From Cryptomeria japonica (taxonomy: Eukaryota > Streptophyta > Pinopsida > Cupressales > Cupressaceae), in the NCBI RefSeq assembly GCF_030272615.1, contig NC_081413.1, forward strand, positions 161,134,849-161,198,848: a stretch of DNA of 64,000 nt. Reading direction: 5' to 3'. A model generated the notes under the pieces. The model was not told the DNA's origin. It worked only from the letters and a program-made list of their open reading frames with translations, and did no database searches. Position numbers and translations under genes: made by a program. Of the stretch, positions 11,824 through 22,827 are shown piece by piece (position 1 is the first letter of the stretch; every line of letters starts with the position of its first letter).

Positions 11824-12828
11824 TGTAATACCCTAAAAATGGTCATCTAAAACCATAGGCCCCATAGTCTCGATTTCATCACCAAGGTCCTAACCAAAGG
11901 TAATTAAAATTAATCTTGAGCACACAATTAATTTCTTAAATCATCAATGTCACATGGCAAATTAATCACTCTAAATTAATTAATCATTTCAAGTAAATCA
12001 TTTTTAAAACAACTATCCTATTTATTAGTATATTTAATTAAATAAATCAATTTGCCATTAAATCATCAAAAAACAATTAATTGGAAAAAAGAATTAAAAA
12101 TTGAGAAAAAGAAATCAAATGGAGATAATCTTGAAAATCAAATTAAAAATTGAAAGAAAGCAATTAAAATAATTAAATCTCAAAATTGAATAAAATAGAG
12201 AATAAAACAACTTTTTCTGATTTTATCTTAATTTTAGTTCAATTTCCTTTAAAATTGAGAAAAACAGCCAATCACATCAATTCACCTGGATTGTGCTTCT
12301 TCTTGGAAATTCTTGACCGCTCATCATCATTTGATCTTAGCCATTGGTTTCTTTCTAAATTTTCTATAAATTCAGGCTCTTGTCTCCTAATCAAGGATCC
12401 TAGAGACTATATTGTTATTATGTTGTTTTTGCTCTAGGTTCATTAAGATTTTGTTTTGAGAATATTTGCATATTAGTTATTGCATATTAAATTATTTAGC
12501 GTAATATTTACTCATAGCTTAATCATGTTAGCCTAATATTCATTAATCTTGCATATCTTGCATTTATCTAGCTCAATCTTGCATCCATTTAGCTCAATTT
12601 CGTACTCATATAGATTAAATCCTTCGTTTAGGTGTTGTCTAGTCACTGGTATTGCATATAAAAATATGAGAGCAAGACTAAACTCACATCTACTAGAAGG
12701 CAATATGTCGCTTTGTGATGGTTTATTATTCATTGTTGATTGATTTACTAACCATGCATCTAATGACTTATTGAAATGTTGTGTATTCTAGATATAGATT
12801 CAGATACGATCCACTTTTCACACACACA
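11824..12828 (+). repeat. T1 3' LTR
   Basis: The LTR starts TGTAATACCC right after the polypurine tract and ends in a CACACA run near 12,828, about 1.0 kb. A TATA-like TATAAATTC is at about 12,365. The second LTR is outside the window, so the right end is inferred from where copia C gag sequence begins. Confidence 0.65.
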
Positions 12829-12925
12829 ACTTTATCTTTTGAAATGGATCTCAGTTCTTGAATAGCAGACACTCTAATTGAATATTGCGGTAAAAGAGTT
12901 CTAAGCATTTTGCTAACAATAGTAT
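12829..12925 (-). pseudogene. Copia C gag fragment between T1 and T2
   Basis: The minus strand reads KMLRTLLPQYSIRVSAIQELRS, matching the gag helix LLRTLLPAYAI...INELRS in B (about 19,265-19,345). The same gag continues upstream at 44,775-45,215 on the other side of T2. The AGTAT at 12,921-12,925 is one half of the T2 target duplication. Confidence 0.75.
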
Positions 12926-13672
12926 TGTAGTCACATAAATCTGTCCACTTAATTAAATGAATATTTACTGTTTATTTGATTATTTAACCATCAATAATTA
13001 GTTAATTAAATTAATATTTAATTAATTTCATCCTGAACCTCTTCTCCTATTAATTAAATAAATTATTCAATTTATTTAAATTAATTCATTAAGCCACACT
13101 CTAAATCAATTAAATCAATAAAGCACATTTATTTAATTTAACCCCCTTTCCTCATTTAAATAAATAAATAAATATTTATTTAAATCCCTAACTACCCCCC
13201 ACTTGCATTCTCCTACAAATGCAAGTTGCACAATTTTGGTTGCAATAAAGTAATTTTATTTTAATTAAAATCCTATTTTCTCTGGGGACATCCCCGCAAA
13301 GTAACGGTATTTGCGAAGCCCTATTGATAGGGTAGTCTTGGTTCAAATCCCCTACAGATCATTGGAGGAGTTTTCGAATGTGGCCCCCACATGTTGAGAA
13401 GACGATGGATTGGTGATGGTGCAAGGAGACTCATGGAGCAGCAGCTGTTGGAAGGTGAAGGCAAGGAGGGAGTTCATTGTCAAAGGAGGAGCTGACTCGG
13501 GTCCCATGTGGAGTGGAGTAGAGTTCAAAGTGGATTTGAGTAGCCACGTGGAGTAATAAGGGTTGGAGGGATAAGGAGATGGATGGAAGAAGGAGAGATA
13601 AGGAGAAGATGGAGAGATAAGTCGCGGGAGTTATAAGGTGAGGATGGAGAGATAAGGGAACTCAGAGTGATA

Positions 13673-15217
13673 TGATAATTTTGATACTTAATATAAGTAC
13701 AGATCCAATAGCCAATAAGATGAGAGGGGGGGGGGGGGTGAATCATACAAACTTAATCTTCCATTAAAACATCAGATTCAACCTCGGTAACATATATATC
13801 AGTAATATAGCCAAAACATGCAAACTCAAAAACATATAAACATCATAAACCTCATAACACCAGATTTAACGTGGAAACCCAAATAGGGAAAAACCACTAT
13901 GGGATTTCAGACCCACTAAGAAATATACTCTTCTAGAGTATGCTCGGTTAAAAGAAAATCCTGTTAAAGATTACAAACACATTGCTAGATGTGACCCGAT
14001 TAAGGGATTTCCCTCAGATCTATTAGGATCTTCACCTAGTTAGAAGTGATCTTGTTAAAGGATTTCAAACACTCAATCATAATGTCACCTTGCTAGAGGG
14101 TTTTACAAATAAGATTGTTAAGTCCACTCGATTAAGAGATTTTCTGTCACTTTCACAAAATAACAGTAATAAAAATCTATCTGCAACTTCACATCTAAAA
14201 TGCTAAAGTAGATTCCTATTTGTTCAATACAATCTAGACATAGAACTGATCTTGTCTATTTGCTGGGCTTCTATACTCTGTTATTCTAACAGGTCTTCAA
14301 GCTTCTATGCTCGGTAATCACTATGTAGCATCCTTGTGCATACACTTGCTCACATACATTATTTATCAACGGTTTCCTATTTATAAACAATTAGGTAACC
14401 ACTTAATCTCCTTGATCACATTTCCCATGATCAATCATAGCCATCAGATCTTCAATCTTGTCTAGGTTCAATGCATCTTTCGATCTGAAAATGTTTTAGC
14501 CTACCTTGGAACTTGCATACATTTCTTGGAACTTGTGCCAGGGTATTGCGGTTCAATCTGCGCTGTAGATCTTCATGCCAACTTTCCATTGCCTTAGATT
14601 CATTAACAAACTTCATCCACGACTCACCAATCATTTAATCAGTTCCAACTCATTAGCTTCCTTCATTAAATAATACAAGCAAACATTTAATACATTCTGT
14701 TATAGCTCGGTTACAACTCGGTTATAACTTGGTGAATACTAAACTTCACTCGGTAGACATTTTGCCTTCATTAACCGATAGCAATAACCTTAGGGTTTAT
14801 CGACTAGGTTCCTTAGGGTTTACCGACTAGGTTCTTTGCTTGATAACATAGTATAGTATTAACCTTTACAATTTACAACATATGTATGATGTTAAAACAT
14901 TCTAAACATCATGATCTCATCATTGTCTGACTTGGTAATAGTTGCCCATTGAATACCTTAATTCATCCCCTTATTCATCATATTCTTTCCTGTGTCTTTT
15001 ACCAACATCTTTATACTCTTTTAAATCATACTTCTCAAGATATGGCAACATCGCACTGAATTAGAAAATCAATTTCTTGACATCAATGACAAAATAATAA
15101 TATCAAGACAGTAAACATCCTTAATCAGTTATATCCATAATCATCAACAACCTTCTCAATATCCTTATGAAATGCCAACAATCTTTCATTGTCTATTATA
15201 ATGCTATATTGCCAACA
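13673..15217 (-). repeat. B 3' LTR
   Basis: This 1,545-bp copy matches 19,865-21,406. It carries a run of about a dozen G (near 13,730) before TGAATCATAC, a block GTGGAAACCC/AGGGAAAAACCACTATGGG (about 13,870-13,905), two AAACCCTAA teloboxes (14,790-14,798 and 14,813-14,821) and a minus-strand TATA box (14,377-14,385). Confidence 0.93.
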
Positions 15218-15232
15218 ATCTCCCCCTTTGGC
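15218..15232 (-). promoter_or_regulatory. B polypurine tract
   Basis: On the minus strand AAAGGGGGAGAT directly precedes the 3' LTR. The same AAGGGGGAGAT or AAGGGGAAGAT tract precedes the 3' LTRs of F (about 55,849) and E (about 53,815). Confidence 0.85.
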
Positions 15233-15639
15233 ATTGATGGCAAAACCAATTGATTTGACTTTAAAAGATTCAGATTGCTGTGATTCTGAAATGCTCTCCC
15301 CCATACATTAGACTTCTCCTCTTTCTTCAGTCTTCTTTCTATAGTCTTCTCAGTCTTCTCCCCTGATATTAGTGTTCTCCCCCTTTGACAACAATGACAA
15401 AAGTAAAGAACTAAAACATAATTTCTTTCTTTATGAAGTGATTTCCTACTGTTGTGTATCAACTGAGTTTTGGTCAGAGCATTTTGTCTTTAATTCCTAT
15501 TCCCTCTATTGTTTCCTGTAATAATTCCTGTACACCTTTAGAAAACATCCTAAAGTGTGTAATGCAACATCAACTCCTAAAAGATATTCGATAGAGTCAT
15601 TGGATTGATGCTTTCACCGAACTCGGTCAGTGAGTAGAA

Positions 15640-16678
15640 GATAGGGGTAGGACCCCTAACTTACTTTTGAGATATTCAAAAGTGTCCCTTGGTAGTGGCT
15701 TGGTGAAAATATCTGCTATTTGTTCCTTTGTGCTAACATACTCCAACACCACTTTCTTCTCTTGAGCTTCTTCTCTAAGATATGATAGTTGATAGAGATG
15801 TGCTTTGTCTTAGAGTGCATAACAGGGTTTTTTGAAATATTAATGGCACTAGTATTGTCACAGAATATAGTTACTGGCACGATAAATTTCTCATTTATAC
15901 CTTCCAACAATTTTTTGATCCATGCAATGTTGGTACAATTCAGTGCTGCAGCAATGTATTAAGCTTCTGCTATTGACTGTGAAACACATCCTTGTTTCTT
16001 GCTAAGCCAACTCACTTGTCTTTCTCCTAAAAAGAAAGCTCCTCCTCTTGTGCTTTTTCTGTCATCAATGTTGCCTGCCCAATCAGCATCAGTATAAACT
16101 TTTAAATCAAAATCATTTCCTTTCTGATACACTAAGCCATAATCCTCAGTGCCTTTCAAGTATCTAAAAATTCTTTTGATTGCTGTCATGTGTGTTTCTT
16201 TAGGATCTGCAGAGAATCTTGCAACTATACCTACTGCATGTGCTATGTCTGGTCTGCTATGAACAACATATTGTAGCTTTCCAATCATGGATCGGTAAAG
16301 TGTCTCATCAATAGATGCAGATTCATCATTCTTTGATAATTTACAGTTGGTAGTCATAGGAGTACTTACTGGTTTTGAATCCTCCATTCCAAATTTCATC
16401 AAGATTTCCTTTATGTACTTGGATTGAGTAATGAAAATCTCATTTTTCATTTGCAATATCTGTAAACCTATAAAATACTTTATCTCACTGATTAATGACA
16501 TCTCAAATTCTTTGCTCATTTCATTTCCAAAGTTCTTGCATAAAGAGTCATTTCCACAAAATTTAATATCATCAACAAATATGGCTGAGATCAGTATTCC
16601 ATTTTCATCATTCTTCATGTACATATTGCTATTCTCACTTGTCCTTATAAAACCAATCTTAATCAAATAAGAGTGCAA
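15640..16678 (-). pseudogene. B pol: C-terminal RT and RNase H
   Basis: The minus-strand frame from 16,678 contains IFVDDIKFCGND (RT catalytic DD), KYFIGLQI, SKYIKEILMKFGM and a long RNase H with YTDADWAGNIDDRKST and SWLSKKQ. A TAA at about 15,958 replaces the Glu of the AEAEY motif. The next piece (15,716-15,910) has TIFCDNTSAINISKNPV and SKTKHI, then a 1-nt deletion near 15,775. The expected VSTKEQIADIFTKPLP ending is readable in the next frame to about 15,660. Confidence 0.92.
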
Positions 16679-16702
16679 TCTTTCATACCATGCTCCAGGT
16701 GC

Positions 16703-18253
16703 TTATTTCAAACCATATAAAGCTTTTCTCAATTTACATACCCAATCTTTATTATTGTCTTCAACAAATCCTTCAGGTTGTTCAATAAAAACTTCTTCTT
16801 CTAATATTCCATTCAGAAATGCCGATTTGACATCCATTTGATATACCTTGAAGTTTTTGAAAGCAGCATAGGCCAACAATGTTCCTACTCCTTCCAGTCT
16901 AGCAACAGGTGCAAAAGTTTCACCATAATCAATTCCTTCTTCTTGAGCATAACATTTGCAAACTAGTCTTGCTTTGTTTCGAATGACTTCTCCTTTTTCA
17001 TTTAGCTTGTTTCTGAAAATCCACTTTGTATGGATTACATTCTTGTCCTTTGGTCTTGGGATTAGTGTCCATGTGTCATTCTTCTTGATTTGATCAATCT
17101 CTTCTGTCATAGCATTTATCCAATCTTCACTGTTAAATGCCTCTTTCACTATTCTCAGTTCAAATTCAGATATCAAACATGTGTTCTGTCTCAGTTTGTT
17201 TCTTGTCATCACTGGATCATCATTATCTTTTATAATCTGACTTGGTGCATGATGTCTTCTGACATACTTGGCTAATACAGGCTCAGTAGGCTCTGTATGA
17301 TCTTCTTCATCACTCGGTAATTGGATATTCTCTTCATTTTCTTCAACAGTCTTCTCGGTAAGACTTCTTGGTTGAACATAGACAAATTCATCATAGTCTT
17401 CTGGTTCCTTGGAATTTCCTTCACCATTTCTTTCTGCAAATTCATCAATTTTCACATTTGCACTTTCTACTATTTTGTTAGATGATTTGATCAGACATTT
17501 AAATGCTTTGCTTCTAGAAGAATAACCTAGAAATGTTCCTTCACTTTTTTGATCAAACTTGCCATTTCTATCATCTTTGTGAACATAGCATCTACTTCCA
17601 AAGATTTTAAAATAACTTACATTAGGTTTCTTATCATACCAGATTTCATATGGTGTCTTCAAAGTACCTTTCTTCAATTGAACTTGGTTCATGGTGTAAA
17701 CTGCTATGCTAATTGCTTCTCTCCAAAATGTTTGTGGCACCTTCTTTTCAATCATCAGTGTTCTAGCACAATCCACAATAGATATTTTTCTTCTCTCAGC
17801 TATTCCATTCTGCTGTGGAGTTCTCGGTGCAGAGACTTGTCTTTTAATACCATGATCATTGCAGAATAAGTTGAACTCATCAGATGTGAATTCTCCTCCT
17901 CTATCTGATCTAAGACATTTCAGTTGTCTTCCTATTTCATTTTCAACTCTTGCCTTGTACCACTTAAATATTTGAAAAGCTTCTGATTTTTCTTTTAAAA
18001 ACATTACTGACATCATCCTTGAATAGTCATCCACAAATAATATGAAATATTTATCACCATAATAACTTTGAACTTTCATAGGACCACAAAGATCAGTATG
18101 CACTAGATCTAAAATTCCCTTAGAGGTGTAAGACTTACTTGTAAAGCTTGATCTTGTCATCTTACCCATCTGGCATCCTCGGCACATAGCATTCTTAGGT
18201 TTTTCAAGACTCGGTAGACCTCTTACTCGGTGCTTCTTTCTTATTTTGATCAA
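16703..18253 (-). pseudogene. B pol: integrase and N-terminal RT
   Basis: This is a 516-codon open piece. CRGCQMGK at its start closes the HHCC zinc finger begun upstream. The DDE core follows: LVHTDLCGP, the RSDRGGEF block and [10 protein letters not shown]. After an acidic linker the RT opens with [27 protein letters not shown] and [16 protein letters not shown] at about 16,700 (Gln in relatives) separates it from the rest of RT. Copia order (integrase before RT) is clear. Confidence 0.95.
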
Positions 18254-18454
18254 ATTATCAAAATTTACATGACAAAACCTTTTATGCCATAACTAGGTAT
18301 CATCTATCTTTGCATACAAACACTTGTTACGAGTTGAGTCAAGGTGAAATGTGTTACCTTTTGTTTGTGTCCCGGTAGCAGCTAATTTTCTATTCTTGTC
18401 ATGAACTTTGACAATTCCTTTCTGAAATTCTATTCGGTAACCTGTGTTGTTTAG
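18254..18454 (-). pseudogene. B pre-integrase / zinc-finger region
   Basis: The minus-strand sequence between the two long frames continues the protein (LAATGTQTKGNTFHL, then [14 protein letters not shown]). It contains a TAG before LWHKR and another at about 18,456, both where relatives have Gln. The two His of the integrase zinc finger fall here. Confidence 0.8.
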
Positions 18455-19294
18455 CTATGCTACACTCAACAAATTGTATTTCAAACTTTCAACCCAATAA
18501 ACATCATTACATCTTGCATTATCAAGAAGTGTTATAGATCCTTTACCTTTCGCTGGACATGGTGCATCATTACCAAATCTAACATAGCCTCCATCATAAT
18601 CTTCTAATATAACAAACTTGTATTTATCTCCTGTCATATGATGTGGGCATCCACTATCTATAATCCAAGAATCATTAGTGTTTATGTGAGATATTAGGGC
18701 TTTTTCTTCATACCTTTCTTCATCTAATCCATCTTTGATAGCCACATAAACTACTTCCTTTGTATTAGTATCATCTGATTTATCATCATTAGATTCCTCA
18801 TCAGCTATTAAGCATGTCTTTCTATTTGTTCTTCTGAAGTCTTGGTGTCCTCTACAATGATTATCTTTTTGTCTGTCATCTCGGTAATCTCTCTTTTCAG
18901 TAAAATCTTTGTCAGGATAGTTAGAAGCCATATGTCCTATCTTGTCACAATTGAAACATTTCAAAGGTAGTTTTCCTTTATACTTACCTTTGCCTCTTAG
19001 TAACCTTTTGGCTAGTAGTGCTTCAAACTCTTCTTGCTTTCTGATTTCCTCATACAGTTTGTGTACTTCTTCCATGTTCTTACGAAATCTTTCACTTGCT
19101 CCACTGTGATCTCCTCCAGAGTACTTATACTTTCTTTCATTATAATCATTAGATTCATCAAGATGAAAAGAACTAAATGTAGATTCAACTTTATTTACCG
19201 AAGATCCGCTGTTATCAAAATTACTTAACTCAAATGCATGTAGCTTACCAATAGTGGCATCTAAAGAAACTGACATATTAGGTATAGACCTCAA
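18455..19294 (-). pseudogene. B gag C-terminus and protease
   Basis: The frame holds a charged region, then a zinc knuckle CFNCDKIGHMASNY in which the last Cys of CX2CX4HX4C is Tyr. The copia protease follows with WIIDSGCPHHMTGDKYKF, keeping the catalytic DSG. Then comes LKYNLLSVA at the pre-integrase start. The Cys-to-Tyr change should weaken RNA binding by the nucleocapsid-like domain. Confidence 0.9.
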
Positions 19295-19800
19295 TTCATT
19301 GATTGTAGAGACTCAAATTGCATAAGCTGGTAGAAGGGTTCTCAACAACTTACTTGTTATATCCTTTTCTTCAATAGTTCCACCCGCTCCTTTGATTTGA
19401 TTGACAATCTTCTTTAGTTTTGTACTGTACTGAGTTATGTTCTCACCTTCATTCATCCTCATAGATTCAAGTTGTCCTCTTAGACTATCTACTTTTTCTC
19501 TTTGAACATGTTCATCTCCTCCAATATGAGCTTATCCCACATTGCCTTTGCATCATTGCAGCCCTCTAGATCATTAAACTCTAAGTTGATCAATGCAGAT
19601 GTTATTTCAATCATTGCTTGAATATGTTCTTGCTTTGCCTTTATCTCTTCCATAGTCAATGGATAGGTGCTTGGTGTAACAAAATCATTCTCCATATAGT
19701 ATACAACATATTCTCCAACTCCTGATAGATGCAACTTCATCCTTTTCTGCCATGTAGAGAAAATTGACTTGTTCAGCTTCGGTGCATCCCTCTTATACAT
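19295..19800 (-). pseudogene. B gag N-terminus
   Basis: A Met at 19,800 opens a 103-codon frame (KLNKSIFSTWQKRMKLHL, then IEITSALINLEF and AKAMWDKL) typical of copia Gag of the UBN2 type. A frameshift near 19,490 and a TGA at about 19,314 (Arg in relatives, C-to-T) interrupt it before the next open piece. Gag would assemble the cytoplasmic particle. Confidence 0.88.
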
Positions 19801-19850
19801 CTTTGGATCTTTAACTCAAGTGCCTTTAAACTTTTCTTTCAGAGTCCAAA

Positions 19851-19862
19851 GTTCTGATACCA
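19851..19862 (-). promoter_or_regulatory. B primer binding site (initiator Met tRNA type)
   Basis: The minus strand reads TGGTATCAGA two bases after the 5' LTR end. This matches the 3' end of plant initiator tRNA-Met, the usual primer of copia elements, for ten bases. The following GC is changed to AC. Confidence 0.88.
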
Positions 19863-19864
19863 AT

Positions 19865-21406
19865 TGATAGTTCTGATACTTAATATAAGTACATATCCAA
19901 TAGCCAATAAGATGAGAGGGGGGGGGGTGAATCATACAAACTTAATCTTCCATTAAAACATCAGATTCAACCTCGGTAACATATATATCAGTAATATAAC
20001 CAAAACATGCAAACTCAAAAGGATATAAACATCATAAACCTCATAACACCAGATTTAACGTGGAAACCCAAATAGGGAAAAACCACTATGGGATTTCGGA
20101 CCCACTAAGAAATATACTCTTCTAGAGTATGCTCAGTTAAAAACAAATCCCGTTAAAGATTACAAACACATTGCTAGATGTGACCCGATTAAGGGATTTC
20201 CCTCAGATCTGTTAGGATCTTCACCTTGTTAGAAGTGACCTTCTTAAATGATTTCAAACACTCAATCAGAATGTCACCTTGCTAGAGGGTTTTACAAATA
20301 AGACTGTTAAGTCCACTCGGTTAAGAGATTTTCTGTCACTTTCATAAAATAACAGTAATAAAAATCTATTTGAAACTTCACATCTAAAATGCTAAAGCAG
20401 ATTCCTATTTGTTCAATACAATCTAGACATAGAACTAATCTTGTCTATTTACTGGGCTTCTATACTCTATTATTCTAATAGGTCTTCAAGCTTCTGTGCT
20501 TGGTAATCACTATGTAGCATCCCCGTGCATACACTTGCCCGCATACATTGTTTATCAACAGTTTCCTATTTATAAACAATTAGGTAACCGCTTAATCTCC
20601 TTGATCACATTTCCCATGATCAATCATAGCCATCAAATCTTCAATCTTGTCCAGGTTCAATGCATCTTTCGATCTGAAAATGTTTTACCCTACCTTGGAA
20701 CTTGCATACATTTCTTGGAACTTGTGCCAGGGTATTGCGGTTCAATTTGCATTGTAGATCTTCTTGCTGACTTTCCATTGCCTTAGATTCATTAACAAAC
20801 TTCATCCACGGCTCACCAATCATTTAATCAGTTCCAACTCATCAGCTTCCTTCATTAAATAATGCATGCAAACATTTAATGCATTCTATTATAGCTCAGT
20901 TACAACTCGGTTATAACTCGGTGAATACTAAACTTCACTCAGTAGACATTCTGCCTTCATTAACTGATAGCGATAACCTTAGGGTTTACCGACTAGGTTC
21001 CTTAGGGTTTATCGACTAGGCTCTTTGCTTGATAACATAGTATAGTATTAACCTTTACAATTTACAACATATGTATGATGTTAAAACAATCTAAACATCA
21101 TGATATCATCATTGTCTGACTCGGTGATAGTTGCCCATTGAATACCTTAATTCATCCCCTTATTCATCATATTCTTTCCCGTGTCTTTTACCGACATCTT
21201 TATACTCTTTTAAATCATACTTCTCAAGATATGACAACATCATACTAAATTAGAAAATCAATTTCTTGACATCAATGACAAAATAATAATATCAATATAG
21301 TAAACATCCTTAATCAGTTATATCCACAATCATCAACAACCTTCTCAATATCCTTATGAAATGCCAACAATCTTTCATTGTCTGTTATAATTCTATATTG
21401 CCAACA
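19865..21406 (-). repeat. B 5' LTR
   Basis: This 1,542-bp direct copy of 13,673-15,217 differs by scattered substitutions and a shorter G-run near 19,918. Teloboxes are at 20,979-20,987 and 21,002-21,010. Confidence 0.93.
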
Positions 21407-22366
21407 TGATAAGGGGAGTGAGTGGAGTGATAAGGAGAGAGAGTTATAAGGGGAGTGGAGAGATAAGGAGTGATACACAGGGAGTGATAAGGGTGTAGGT
21501 GCTTGGAGGGATAAGGATAGGTGATAGTAGATGATTCTTCAGCAACAAGAGACTAATCCACAGAGGTGTTAATACCTCAGTAGTAATCTCGGGGAGGGTG
21601 TCCCCATTACTGTGACCCCCATTGGTTCAAAGCTCTAGTCATAAAAGCGATTACTGACCCCCCCCCCAAAAAAAAATAAAAATAAAAATCCTATTTTCTG
21701 TCACCCACCAAACCCCTTAAACTCTTCTAACCCATTCTAGACTCTTCTAACTCATTCTATATTCTTCTAATCCATTTTAAATTAGCCTAATCACCCTCCC
21801 TAATTATTGTCACATTCCTAAGAAACTTGAAGTCACTTCTCAAAGCCTCAAAGTCTTTGAAAAGCATTGAAGGCTTTATGTCTTCAACAAGTTAACCCCT
21901 AAAGTCTTCCAAACCATTAATTGTTCTTACATAACCATTTATGGCTCTTACCTGACCATTAATGGTTAAAATCAACTCACCCACATGGTTAGAGACTTTC
22001 CCTCTAACTCAACCCTCATTTAACTCATGGGTCTCTTCAAGCATTCATTGCCTTGAGCATGGTTATCCCCACTAACTCTTGCACAAGAGTTTGTCCATTG
22101 GATAAAGGCATTATTCATTGGATAAAATCTTTATTCATTGAACTCAACACTAACCTTACCTCCTAAGGTAACCTTCAAGTCATTTCAATCATTTAATGCT
22201 TCTTCCCTCTCATCTCAAGTCATCTCATGTTGACATTTGTCATCCTGGGATTGGGTTGAAAACCCTCACATAGATCACAAACCCATCAAAATTGGCCCTT
22301 GTTGAGATTACTCAATCTAAACCATCCATTTCTCCATTTTTTGTATAAATAGAGCCCATTCCTTCT

Positions 22367-22827
22367 TGTGAGATTTTGCCAAGATCAAGAGGCAATGGAA
22401 AGCACAAATAAGAGAGACAACAGAATGAGAAGAACAAAACTGTATTCTCATCAATATGCAAAATGATCAACTGGATTAACCAGTATAATGAATATAGGCC
22501 TGCTTATATAGACAAGGCCAAAAATGTATGAGCACACAAATATGACATGTGGCTCAATGACAAACAAGGGTAGGTAAGAAATACTAAGGGTAGGTAGGAG
22601 AAATAATATAATATTCCACAAGAGGTGGATGACCCACCGAATGTGGAGTGTAATAGCAAAATAAGACCACAAAAGGTGGAATTTCTCCTACAAGCTCTAC
22701 CCCTATGTGCACACTTCCCTAAGTGTCTCAAATCCAAACTACGAAGAGATGCATAAGAGATGCATTATCCTAAGTTAACTTAAGTAAGTGTAATAATATC
22801 CAAAATGAATATTTATTTACACCAACA
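22367..22827 (-). repeat. M 3' LTR
   Basis: This 461-bp copy is nearly identical to 24,047-24,484 apart from an indel of about 24 bp near 22,405, where the other copy is shorter. The polypurine-like AAGGGGGGG (minus) follows at about 22,828-22,837. Confidence 0.9.

Larger units (their letters stand above)
1..12828 (+). mobile_element. T1: 3' part of a Tat-lineage Ty3/gypsy retrotransposon
   Basis: Plus-strand domains run in order: pre-protease block, retropepsin, G-patch, RT, RNase H, a second (archaeal-type) RNase H and integrase. They are followed by about 5.9 kb of non-pol sequence, a polypurine tract and an LTR. Dual RNase H, no chromodomain and a long 3' region with an antisense ORF fit the Tat/Ogre group. 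The 5' LTR and gag lie left of the window. Stops and frameshifts in every domain make it non-functional. The right edge (about 12,820-12,829) is placed where the LTR gives way to copia gag sequence that resumes in element C; the exact base is uncertain because of a CACACA run there. Confidence 0.85.
13673..21406 (-). mobile_element. B: full-length Ty1/copia retrotransposon
   Basis: The element spans 7,734 bp with LTRs at both ends. On the minus strand it starts TGTTGGCAATA and ends TATCA. It is flanked by TGATA at 13,668-13,672 and 21,407-21,411. Gag, protease, integrase, RT and RNase H are on the minus strand in copia order. The iMet-type PBS sits next to the right (5') LTR and the polypurine tract next to the left (3') LTR. 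Coding is interrupted by a handful of stops and frameshifts, so it is recently dead. The LTRs differ at only a few percent of positions by eye. Confidence 0.95.
13555..21530 (+). repeat. Purine-rich GATAAGG-type repeat inside S, split by B
   Basis: On either side of B (13,555-13,667 and 21,407-21,530) the sequence is a degenerate series of (A/T)GATAAGG and GGAGAGATAAG units spaced about 15-25 bp apart. B inserted within one unit (TGATA). Only the two flanking blocks are repeat; the sequence between is B. Confidence 0.6.
13282..21684 (+). mobile_element. S: SINE-like retroposed insert, split by copia B
   Basis: The insert is flanked by a perfect 15-bp duplication AAAATCCTATTTTCT (13,267-13,281 and 21,685-21,699), as left by LINE machinery. 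It ends in a C-run followed by an A-rich tail (about 21,669-21,684). Without B it is about 660 bp. The left end has a pol III B-box-like GGTTCAAATCC at 13,340-13,350, about 58 bp in, as in a tRNA-derived head. A second GGTTCAAAGCTCT lies near the right end (about 21,625). I see no convincing A box and no ORF. A truncated LINE or processed transcript is the alternative. Confidence 0.6.

Noticed and set aside
12829-12925. Host gene exon between two retrotransposons
   Set aside because: Its translation matches copia gag and continues in frame context at 44,775-45,215, so it is element C.
13340-13350. A tRNA gene at the head of S
   Set aside because: The B box is present, but I could not fold the surrounding 75 bases into a cloverleaf or find a good A box, so it is kept as a SINE-like head only.
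14789-14835. Interstitial telomere repeat
   Set aside because: Only two isolated TTAGGGTTT units occur, both part of the B LTR, with no tandem telomere array.
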